Shown here piece after piece: positions 7,618 to 14,170 of a stretch of DNA of 19,066 nucleotides. The translations under genes and the position numbers were made by a program. The DNA is from JBDTMC01 sp039934475 (GTDB lineage Bacteria; Acidobacteriota; Terriglobia; Bryobacterales; Bryobacteraceae). Each line of letters starts with the position of its first letter. The stretch's first letter is position 1. The notes beneath the pieces are model-generated. The model worked only from the letters and a program-made list of their open reading frames with translations, made no database searches and was not told the DNA's origin. The stretch lies in NCBI GenBank assembly GCA_039934475.1, contig JBDTMC010000105.1, positions 1 through 19,066 of the forward strand. Direction: 5' to 3'.

Positions 7618-8583
7618 TTACTTTGGCTGTGTCTGCTGTATTTGGGACTGCATCGCCGCCAGGCGAGCGTCAGCAGCTTTTTGCGCCGCCTGTAGTGAGT
7701 CGAGGCGGTTTTCTATGCTATGAGTTTTGCGATCCAAATCAACCTGAATTCGTTGTTGTGACTTCGCGGCCACGACTTCGGCTTCGGCACGAGCGGCATT
7801 CACTGCTCCGTCTACGCGATTCTCAACCGTATCTAGTCTGTGTCCCCAGGCGGCACGCTGCGCGTTCCAATCCCGAATGGCGGCTTCGGTGGCATCCAGG
7901 CGCTTGCCTGTGGCGGCGAGATCGTCGTGGATCGCTGGTATGAGATCAAGGCTGCCGCGATAAGTGCCGACTGCCCACCAACTCCATCCTCCAGCCACCA
8001 GAAGCAGGCCCAGCAAGATGCCGATTGCGGTCCAGATGCGAGTATGTGTGTGGCTGGAAACAGGCGGCAGCGGACGCGCAACTACTGGCTGGCGCAGCGG
8101 AGGAGCCGGAGGGTTCACGGGAATTCGTGGAACGGCTTTCGCTTTGGGCAAGTCCTCTGTGGCAGTCTCTTCGATGACCTCTGATTCGCCCACGCCTTGC
8201 ATCGACACTCCAAGCAGCGCTTCTTCGACGCTGTCAGAAGTACGCAGGAGATTGCCGAGTCCAGTGCGGAGGAGCATGCGGCGCGGACCTTCTTGCAGAC
8301 CACAGACGATGAACGGAACCTTGGCGGCAGCGGCCATCTGTGAGAGCGACATCAGGGCTCCGACACCGGAGCTATCGATCTGATGCACGTCTGTCAGGTC
8401 CAGAACGATCCGTGGTGGATTGCCGCGATCTTCCCAAGCGGAGAGAACTTCCTGCCGGAATCCGGCGGAGCTCTGCACGCTGATGTTATTGCGAACGCGA
8501 ACGACTAACCCGCGACTGTGATCAAGAATAGTGATGCCATCGGGACGATTCGACGTTTTCGACTGCCAAGGTACGGTCTGCAT
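7618..8583 (-). CDS. STAS-domain membrane protein with periplasmic coiled coil
   Basis: I start at the ATG at 8583, which has AAGGAG 12 bases upstream; reading further upstream crosses a tandem repeat and is not protein-like. The 321-residue product has an N-terminal STAS domain (about 16-125) with IVLDLTDVHQIDSSGVGAL. S71 in DSSG corresponds to the serine phosphorylated in SpoIIAA-type anti-anti-sigma factors. A Pro/Ala-rich linker (145-178) leads to one TM helix (about 183-206). Residues 210-321 form a heptad-like coiled coil (KRLDATEAAIRDWNAQ, RKTHSIENRLDSLQAAQ). A STAS domain tethered to the membrane with an outside coiled coil is unusual. It could relay an envelope signal to an anti-sigma kinase elsewhere in the genome; no kinase or anti-sigma gene is next to it. 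Confidence 0.85.
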   Translation of the reverse strand: MQTVPWQSKTSNRPDGITILDHSRGLVVRVRNNISVQSSAGFRQEVLSAWEDRGNPPRIVLDLTDVHQIDSSGVGALMSLSQMAAAAKVPFIVCGLQEGPRRMLLRTGLGNLLRTSDSVEEALLGVSMQGVGESEVIEETATEDLPKAKAVPRIPVNPPAPPLRQPVVARPLPPVSSHTHTRIWTAIGILLGLLLVAGGWSWWAVGTYRGSLDLIPAIHDDLAATGKRLDATEAAIRDWNAQRAAWGHRLDTVENRVDGAVNAARAEAEVVAAKSQQRIQVDLDRKTHSIENRLDSLQAAQKAADARLAAMQSQIQQTQPK

Positions 8584-8601
8584 AATCCAAACGGTCTCCT
8601 T

Positions 8602-8639
8602 TCTTCTGACATTCCACTCGTCTTCTGAGATTCCACTCG
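8602..8639. repeat. Tandem pair of 19-bp direct repeats in the STAS gene leader
   Basis: Two abutting 19-base units lie at 8602-8620 and 8621-8639. Both read TCTTCTGA-x-ATTCCACTCG with a single difference (C at 8610, G at 8629). They sit about 20-55 bases before the STAS start codon and do not look like coding sequence. They could be a paired protein-binding site or a recent duplication by slippage. Confidence 0.8.
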
Positions 8640-8659
8640 CTGGCTGAAACCGGCTGTCG

Positions 8660-8688
8660 CGCGCGCACCGGGCCACGGATTGCGCGCG
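8660..8688. terminator. GC-only hairpin between coiled-coil and STAS genes
   Basis: CGCGCGCA (8660-8667) pairs with TGCGCGCG (8681-8688) around a 13-base loop, about 23 bases after the stop of the upstream coiled-coil gene. There is no T-run, so it may attenuate, protect mRNA or simply reflect alternating GC. Confidence 0.3.
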
Positions 8689-8710
8689 CATCGATTCACC
8701 CAACATCCAG

Positions 8711-9595
8711 TTACCGCGAGGCGGAGTTGACCTTCGGAGTCGCGAGGTAGCCGGTTACGGTGTCGCCAGTAACAGAATTGACCACAACCTCATACGGCAT
8801 CCGCGCCTTGGAGGCGACGTAGAATTGCACCGGTTCGTTGGTGGTCTTGTCCTTCTTCTCCACCGTACGGTCGTCGGCGAAGACAACCATGGTGTAACGG
8901 TTCTTCTTGGCGTTAACCTTGGCCAGGCGCATTTGGATATCGCCCACTTTCTGCATGGTATTGGAGCGAGTCAGTTTGAACTCGTAGATATTGCGGTCAC
9001 CTAGCTCGCGCAACGATTGGATTTCCTTGCCATTGGTGGCGATGAGGCCACTCATGACGCCCATGTCGCCGTTGACGCGCTTGAGGTCGTTAGTGGCGGA
9101 ATCCAGGGCGGTACGAGCCGAGGCCACGTCGCTCTTCACTGAGGCCACTTCGGTGGTGACGCCTTCCACTTTCGAAGAGGTATCGGCAGCGGCGGTCTTC
9201 ACCGTCGAAAGTTCATTGGCGAGTTCGGCCTGCTGAGCAGCGCTCTTTTTCACGACTTCATCGAGGTGGCGGCGGGTGCCTTCCTGGACGCGGGAGATGC
9301 TTTGGGTAACGCCCTTGTGTTCGGTAGTCAGTTGTTGGCGGAGTTCGTCGAGCGAGCCGCGAGCGGTGGTATCTACTTTATCCACGCCGGCGCGCAGGGT
9401 GGCGACCTCTTGCTGGCTTGTCGCCAAGTCGTGTCGCAGGCTATCGAGCTGCGTGGACTGGTGATTGGCCTGATAGAAGGAGAAGCCGGCAATACCGGCG
9501 AGCCCGACTGCCAACACCGGCAGCCAAGGGGAATGGGACGCCCGCTTCTGTTCGATGACGGGGGTCGGTTGATTGGGGGAATCAAAGTTGCTCAT
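8711..9595 (-). CDS. Membrane-anchored coiled-coil protein, function unknown
   Basis: The start is the ATG at 9595, with AGGAG 10 bases upstream; sequence before it is not protein-like. Of 294 residues, 1-22 are polar and cytosolic. About 24-41 (WLPVLAVGLAGIAGFSFY) is a single TM helix. About 45-215 is a long coiled coil rich in Q/E/S/T/V heptads (TSQQEVATLRAGVDKVDTTA, KVEGVTTEVASVKSDVASA). About 235-294 is a compact basic and beta-rich C-terminal domain (NRYTMVVFADDRTVEKKDK, YEVVVNSVTGDTVTGYLA). The layout of short inside tail, TM and outside coiled coil mirrors the neighbouring STAS protein, and the two may pair. I recognise no family. Confidence 0.83.
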   Translation of the reverse strand: MSNFDSPNQPTPVIEQKRASHSPWLPVLAVGLAGIAGFSFYQANHQSTQLDSLRHDLATSQQEVATLRAGVDKVDTTARGSLDELRQQLTTEHKGVTQSISRVQEGTRRHLDEVVKKSAAQQAELANELSTVKTAAADTSSKVEGVTTEVASVKSDVASARTALDSATNDLKRVNGDMGVMSGLIATNGKEIQSLRELGDRNIYEFKLTRSNTMQKVGDIQMRLAKVNAKKNRYTMVVFADDRTVEKKDKTTNEPVQFYVASKARMPYEVVVNSVTGDTVTGYLATPKVNSASR

Positions 9596-9623
9596 TGTGA
9601 ATCGTCTCCTGCCACCTGTAAAG

Positions 9624-9638
9624 GCACGGGGGTTGCCA
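9624..9638 (-). promoter_or_regulatory. Weak sigma54-like -24/-12 element before the coiled-coil gene
   Basis: On the minus strand TGGCAA-CCCCC-GTGC keeps the GG-N10-GC spacing, but the -12 box is GTGC rather than TTGC. Transcription would begin near 9612, leaving a leader of only about 17 bases that still contains AGGAG. This may be a chance match. Confidence 0.25.
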
Positions 9639-9677
9639 GAGCGACTCTCTAGTGTTTTCAATTGGTTACGGTGAGAT

Positions 9678-9703
9678 GAAATCCTTGCCGTGGAAAGGAT
9701 TTC
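9678..9703 (-). terminator. Hairpin after the ETF operon membrane-protein gene
   Basis: GAAATCCTT (9678-9686) and AAGGATTTC (9695-9703) form a perfect 9-bp stem with an 8-base loop, starting 20 bases after the stop of the polytopic membrane protein gene. No T-run follows. It is the likeliest boundary between the ETF operon and the coiled-coil/STAS group. Confidence 0.45.
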
Positions 9704-9722
9704 CGGGGGATGCCGGAACGGC

Positions 9723-10649
9723 TTACCGAATCGGCTGAAACGCTCCACGGCGCCGGACAAGGAAGAAGATAGGCAACGCTGTGAGCACAATCATCACGAG
9801 TCCGAAAGGCCACGGGAAGGGGCTGACTGCGCCCGTGGCAGCGGTGGGGAAGAATTTGGGCATGGAGATCTGCATCTGGCGCATCATCTCCGCCTGAGTA
9901 GCCGGTCTCAATGAGGCTAAGGCGTTGGCTCCCACAATGCAGAAGTAGACCATCGCCGCCACTCGCGCCGACTCGCGAAGGCGAAGTAAGCCAGCCCCGA
10001 TGTAGATCTGCGCCGCGCTGAAGACGGCGATGATCACGAGGGCAATCCAACCGGTGAAGACAACGCCGAATACCACCGCCGGCGAGCGGAACAGCAGCAC
10101 GGGCACATAGAAGACCACGGCGCTCAGCAGATACCAGGCGACAATACTGATGCTTAAGGGCCGAACGCTCTCGCCCGCGGGATCGAGCCCGTGGAAGTAA
10201 GACTTTGTGATGCTGCGATTGAAAAGCACCAGCCACCAGATGCTGATGATGGTGAGTAGGCCGTAGAAGCCGGCGATGGCATATCGAACGCCAGCTATGA
10301 TCGCAGGATCGGCTCCGGGCGGTGTGGGTAATGGGATGGCGAAAATAATGAGCATTCCTCCGCCGGCGATGACGGCGAGGATTGCGGCGAAGATAATGAT
10401 CGAAATTCGTGACCAGCGGCGCCTGAGGATGATGCCGATTCCGGTGGAGCCTCCCCAAGCCGCCAACGCGAGAAAGAAGACTGACATGACGATACCCAAC
10501 GGCTTCATCGGAATAGGTGAAGGCGTCGCGGCGGCGGGTTGTGGCAGGAAGGCCGCCAGCATCATGATTCCAGCCATGAGAAGCGTGCCGGCGCTGCCGA
10601 GAATCGTGATTATCGCGCTGGCGCGAATCCCAATCCAGTTTTGAGCCAT
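9723..10649 (-). CDS. Polytopic membrane protein at the end of the ETF operon, unknown family
   Basis: The 308-residue protein starts at an ATG at 10649, only 6 bases after the EtfA stop, so it should share the ETF transcript. About seven or eight hydrophobic segments are visible (for example IITILGSAGTLLMAGIMMLA, ISIIIFAAILAVIAGGGMLI, LSAVVFYVPVLLF, IALVIIAVFSAAQIYIGAG, LVMIVLTALPIFFLV). Short basic cytosolic loops include ILRRRWSR, and the C-terminus (VRRRGAFQPIR) is also basic. There are no conserved His pairs, Cys motifs or quinone-site signature I can name. It could be a general membrane protein carried along, or a membrane partner of the ETF-quinone oxidoreductase; the second is inference from position. 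Confidence 0.82.
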   Translation of the reverse strand: MAQNWIGIRASAIITILGSAGTLLMAGIMMLAAFLPQPAAATPSPIPMKPLGIVMSVFFLALAAWGGSTGIGIILRRRWSRISIIIFAAILAVIAGGGMLIIFAIPLPTPPGADPAIIAGVRYAIAGFYGLLTIISIWWLVLFNRSITKSYFHGLDPAGESVRPLSISIVAWYLLSAVVFYVPVLLFRSPAVVFGVVFTGWIALVIIAVFSAAQIYIGAGLLRLRESARVAAMVYFCIVGANALASLRPATQAEMMRQMQISMPKFFPTAATGAVSPFPWPFGLVMIVLTALPIFFLVRRRGAFQPIR

Positions 10650-10655
10650 AGCAAA

Positions 10656-11654
10656 CTACAGTAACTTATTTAGCTTTCGCATGACTTCGAAAGCGTCGGC
10701 GACATACAACACGTCGGCTTTGCCGCGCGCCCAGCCGCAATTCGCGTCGAGGTTGATGGCGCGGCGCTCCTTGATAAAGCGCCAGCCTACCACGTGCGGC
10801 TCTTCTCCGTGGCAGCATGTGGACAGGCCCTTGAGGTGGCGGGGCGTAGAACCGGTTTGGCCAACCTGATTCAAATGTGTGAGGAAGGGGAGTACGTCTT
10901 GCCCTTCGCCGCTCAAATCGACGAGCGACTTACTGCTGCCAAGCGAACACTGCGACTTAGTCAAGAAACCGAGAATCAAGGCGGCCGCTTCCGGTACGTG
11001 GGGCTGGCCATCCTTTTGCTTCTTTGTCCAACCGGCTCCAGTGACGAAGAGGAGTTTGGCGTCGGGGCGAATGGTTTGCTGATCGGCGGCCGGCGATTGC
11101 ACGCCTGTCACCGTGGTGCGCTGCTTTCCCGGGGGAACGGCGATGACTTCGAGATTGGCTTGTCCTGGCGCGCCAGACCATACTTCGGCGCCGCCGGATT
11201 CTACCAGCATCAGCCACGGGCGCGTAGTACGGGTCTGCAGCGCCTCCAGCCTTTGGCGGTAATACCAGCGCGAAACAGTAATGCCTCCTTCCACGCCGAT
11301 GGCTGTGATGTGAGTGTCCACGGCTCCGCCGAGACGTTGGGCGACAGCGGGTAAAACGCGCGACCAGCGTGAGGTGCCGGGGGCGATCACCACGGTAGCT
11401 CCGGCGGCGCAGGCGAGGGCTTCGGCCGCGGCGGCGTCAGTGGCGAAGCGCGGCACCTGGAAGGCTTCTCCGTCTACCGCCAGAAAACGGGCCGCGCCGC
11501 AAGCGGCAATGGCGTTGGCTGCCGCCTGAGTATCCGTTCCAACCAAACCGGCGACGAGTGAGCCGCCTAGCGAGCGGGCCATCGCCAGCGCTTCCAGGGA
11601 AGCCTTCGACAAGCAGCCATTCTCCGTATGGGCGAGAAAAAGAACCGTCTCCAT
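10656..11654 (-). CDS. etfA: Electron transfer flavoprotein alpha subunit, divergent
   Basis: The protein has 332 residues from an ATG at 11654, 4 bases after the EtfB stop. The N-terminal domain begins METVLFLAHTENGCLSKASLEAL and continues with TVVIAPGTSRWSRVLPAVAQRLGG, as in EtfA. The C-terminal FAD domain keeps the order of EtfA blocks: LGSSKSLVD (usual GASRxxVD), then NQVGQTG with the Q-T-G motif at 264-268, then RAINLDANC (usual AINxDxxAP), then ADAFEVMRKL. The normally strict SGAxQH segment is replaced by HGEEPH at 282-287, and the adenine-side arginine by lysine. It should form the FAD-binding heterodimer with EtfB and take electrons from the dehydrogenase. Membership of the ETF alpha family is firm; FAD binding in the usual way is less so. 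Confidence 0.88.
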   Translation of the reverse strand: METVLFLAHTENGCLSKASLEALAMARSLGGSLVAGLVGTDTQAAANAIAACGAARFLAVDGEAFQVPRFATDAAAAEALACAAGATVVIAPGTSRWSRVLPAVAQRLGGAVDTHITAIGVEGGITVSRWYYRQRLEALQTRTTRPWLMLVESGGAEVWSGAPGQANLEVIAVPPGKQRTTVTGVQSPAADQQTIRPDAKLLFVTGAGWTKKQKDGQPHVPEAAALILGFLTKSQCSLGSSKSLVDLSGEGQDVLPFLTHLNQVGQTGSTPRHLKGLSTCCHGEEPHVVGWRFIKERRAINLDANCGWARGKADVLYVADAFEVMRKLNKLL

Positions 11655-11658
11655 TTTG

Positions 11659-12453
11659 CTATTCCCCGATCCAGGCGGCGATCTCTCGCGCGATTTCTTC
11701 GGCGGGCATATCCTTCACAATCCTCGTTTGGCGAGACTGCTTGGGAACGCTGACGCTGGTGAAGCAGAGGGCGCTGGAGTTGACTGCCGCGGGTTTGGCT
11801 TTCTGCAGCGCGGGCATGATGGCGCGCATGTTTGCCATACCCACTTGCGGATTGTTGGGTGGCTCACCGAGATTTCCCGTGGCCCAGCCGAGCAAGAGCG
11901 GAGGTCCCTCGCAGATCGAGACTTGGTGGACGCCGCCTTCGATGCGCTCCAGAATGCGAAGGGTGCCGTCCGGTTGCACAGTCAGTTCGTCCACTCCCTG
12001 GAACTGATCGACGATGCCAAGACGCTCGCCCACCATCTGCAGCGTGGTACCCGCGGCGCGGGCGGCGGATTCCCAACCACCCGCGAGGATGAGGGCGGCG
12101 CGGTCGAGACTGGGAATTGCCGCAATCGCGTCAGCCAAAGCGACGGCCACGGCCGAGGAATCAGTGAAGCCTCCGGCGGGACCATCCAGTGCGACCAGCT
12201 CGAACGGCGCTTTCTGGGCAACCGTCATCATCACTTGCTGCAACTTCGCCTTGGGGCCAAGACTCACAAGCCAGACCTTCGATCCCGGCACCGATTTGGC
12301 CAAGCGCGCGGATTCGTAGAGCGCGTGGGCAGCCCACGGATCCAGCACGGCGGGCAGCATCATCTCGTTCTTCAAGGCAGGCCCGGGCACTGGCTCGAGC
12401 GTTTGAAGCGGGTCGGGGACAATGCCCGCGCAAACAACAATGTGATAAGGCAT
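11659..12453 (-). CDS. etfB: Electron transfer flavoprotein beta subunit, divergent
   Basis: The 264-residue protein is of normal EtfB length. It opens MPYHIVVCAGIVPDP (family: KILVCVKQVPD). It then has LDPWAAHALYESARLAKS (family: INPFDxYALExALRLKE), KVWLVSLGPKAKLQQVM (family: VTLGPxxAxxxLR) and LILAGGWESAARAAGTTLQM (family: ILxGKQ-then-D(G/D)xTGQ). In the last block the residues that normally hold the AMP phosphate or second FAD are replaced by ARAAGTTLQM (131-140). Neither the classic housekeeping nor the bifurcating signature is present. The gene lies 7 bases after the ETF-QO stop and 4 bases before EtfA; ribosome sites are weak, so translation is probably coupled. Confidence 0.88.
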   Translation of the reverse strand: MPYHIVVCAGIVPDPLQTLEPVPGPALKNEMMLPAVLDPWAAHALYESARLAKSVPGSKVWLVSLGPKAKLQQVMMTVAQKAPFELVALDGPAGGFTDSSAVAVALADAIAAIPSLDRAALILAGGWESAARAAGTTLQMVGERLGIVDQFQGVDELTVQPDGTLRILERIEGGVHQVSICEGPPLLLGWATGNLGEPPNNPQVGMANMRAIMPALQKAKPAAVNSSALCFTSVSVPKQSRQTRIVKDMPAEEIAREIAAWIGE

Positions 12454-12460
12454 ACGATTT

Positions 12461-14170
12461 TCAGTTCACAGCGGAGTGGAGGCCTCCGGCGCCGGCGCTA
12501 AATTCGATATTGGCGCCCTCGACGCAGTTCCAGAGGCAGGCGCCGCAATGAATACACTTCTCGCGGTCGAAGAGGGGATGGCCGCCGCCTTCCGCCGGAT
12601 GGAGGGCTTCGCCGGAACACATCTCGACGCACGTTTGAATGCCGCACGTTTCACAAAGGCGCGGTTCCACAAACGTTACGTGATCGGCGTAGCCGGGCGG
12701 CGCTTGTACCTTGCCGCCCATCAGCAACGCGTCCTGATGCGTCACCAGCAACTGGCCGTCATAGGGGATGGGGGGCCAGCCGGCTTTCTCCATCAGCAGG
12801 GCGCGGCCATCTCGTTGAAACGCGCCCCGCGCTGCCTGCAGTATTTCATGGGGTTGGCGAGGGCGTCCCGGCCAGTTCAAACGGCCCCCGGAGATGCCGG
12901 AGAGCATCATGCCGATCAGACCTTGAACGAAGCCGCGTTGAAAGCCGTCACGCGCTTTCTCAGCCACCGCCGCTTCGGCTTCCACCCAACTATCACGGCG
13001 CCGCCGGACATACGTCTGAAGCAGGTTCTCTCGGGTAAACTCCTGGCCTGCTTTCCAGAGTTCGAGCACTGCTTCAGCGAGTTGGACGCCGGTAGTCCAG
13101 GCTTCATCGACGCCGGAGCCCGTAAGGACGTTGGTGCTGCCCGATCCTTCCCCGATGCGCGCGAAACCGTCACCGGCGAGGAAGGGTTCGCCGCGCCGGC
13201 CCGATTCGAAGAGCGACTTAGCGCCCCACGACTTCATCACGCCGCCCTGCAGATACCGCCACAGGTAAGGATGTTGGATGAAATGCTGCAAATAGCGATA
13301 GGAAGTGCGGATGGGGTTCTGAAACCACGAAGGGACAAAGATGCCGACCGAGGCGAGGCGGTCTGGATGGACATAAAAGAAGCCGAAGATTTCAGGCTCA
13401 GGAAAGCCGAGCGTGTGGAAGACGGTTCCGGCAGGCAGGTCGCAGGATTCGGGCAACTCCACCACCATCTTCATACCGACCGCCCATTCGTCGCGACTGT
13501 GGCCGCCGGGCAATCCAATGCGGGCGTCGATGGCGCGCCCCACCGCACCAACGGGTCCATCGCCTACCACCGTGAGGCCCGCGCGGATCTCCATCCCGGG
13601 CATGCCCTGGTCCACCAACTGCACGCCTGTCACCCGTTTGCCTTCAAACACCGGGCGCGCCACGGGTGTCCCGGGCCAGATCTGGACGAGGCCCGACATC
13701 ATGATCTGCTGACCCACCCATTGATTGAACTGGCCAATGGAGAGGACGAGGCCATCCTTCTTATGAAGGAACTCGGGTGTGTAAGGGAGTTCGATGGCGG
13801 AGTGCTTGGCTACCGCCCCGAGGACGCGGTCAGCGACGCGCAGAAGGGCGGGACGGCGGCTGGCGCCGAGCGGATCGAGAAGATAAAGGACCTTTTCGGC
13901 TGTCACCGGCGCCGCCATGGGGATCTGCGCCGGGTCGAGATCCGGGAGGGAGGCCCGGATTCCGCGCGCACGTGTCACAACGCCGGAGACGCCGAAACCG
14001 ATATCGTCGGCGCGTTCATAACAGAGAACCTGCGGCGGGAGGCCGGGCATCACCCTACTTTCAAGACCTTCCATCCCGCGCGACAGGGTGGTGAGAAAGC
14101 CTCCGGTGGCGGGGCCGAAGCCCACGCACACCAGGTCAACTTCCATCACGTCGCGCTCTACTTCGCTCAT
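12461..14170 (-). CDS. ETF-quinone oxidoreductase-like flavoprotein (FixC/ETF-QO type) with C-terminal ferredoxin
   Basis: The start is the ATG at 14170, overlapping the dehydrogenase stop (ATGA), for 569 residues. The N-terminal Rossmann fold is VDLVCVGFGPATGG with G17, G19 and G23. The middle follows ETF-QO: EWAVGMKMVVELPE, GTVFHTLGFPEPEIFGFFYVHPD, the NP...YLQHFIQHPYL stretch, and GEGSGSTNVLTGSGVDEAWTTGVQLAEAVL as the FAD/quinone-side block. The C-terminus carries cysteines C506, C509, C514 and C518 (CETCGIQTCVEMC) and C539, C542, C545 and C549 (CIHCGACLWNC). Canonical ETF-QO and FixX have one 4Fe-4S cluster, from a CPA motif plus CxxCxxC. The protein would oxidise EtfAB and reduce membrane quinone. 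The family is clear; the number of clusters is open. Confidence 0.9.
   Translation of the reverse strand: MSEVERDVMEVDLVCVGFGPATGGFLTTLSRGMEGLESRVMPGLPPQVLCYERADDIGFGVSGVVTRARGIRASLPDLDPAQIPMAAPVTAEKVLYLLDPLGASRRPALLRVADRVLGAVAKHSAIELPYTPEFLHKKDGLVLSIGQFNQWVGQQIMMSGLVQIWPGTPVARPVFEGKRVTGVQLVDQGMPGMEIRAGLTVVGDGPVGAVGRAIDARIGLPGGHSRDEWAVGMKMVVELPESCDLPAGTVFHTLGFPEPEIFGFFYVHPDRLASVGIFVPSWFQNPIRTSYRYLQHFIQHPYLWRYLQGGVMKSWGAKSLFESGRRGEPFLAGDGFARIGEGSGSTNVLTGSGVDEAWTTGVQLAEAVLELWKAGQEFTRENLLQTYVRRRRDSWVEAEAAVAEKARDGFQRGFVQGLIGMMLSGISGGRLNWPGRPRQPHEILQAARGAFQRDGRALLMEKAGWPPIPYDGQLLVTHQDALLMGGKVQAPPGYADHVTFVEPRLCETCGIQTCVEMCSGEALHPAEGGGHPLFDREKCIHCGACLWNCVEGANIEFSAGAGGLHSAVN

Noticed and set aside
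8584..8706. N-terminal extension of the STAS protein to an ATG at 8706
   Set aside because: The added residues are not protein-like, cross the tandem repeat and the GC hairpin, and a ribosome site precedes the ATG at 8583.
9658..10458. 266-residue minus-strand frame inside the membrane-protein gene
   Set aside because: His/Arg-rich out-of-frame shadow; the other frame gives clear TM helices and a 6-base gap to EtfA.
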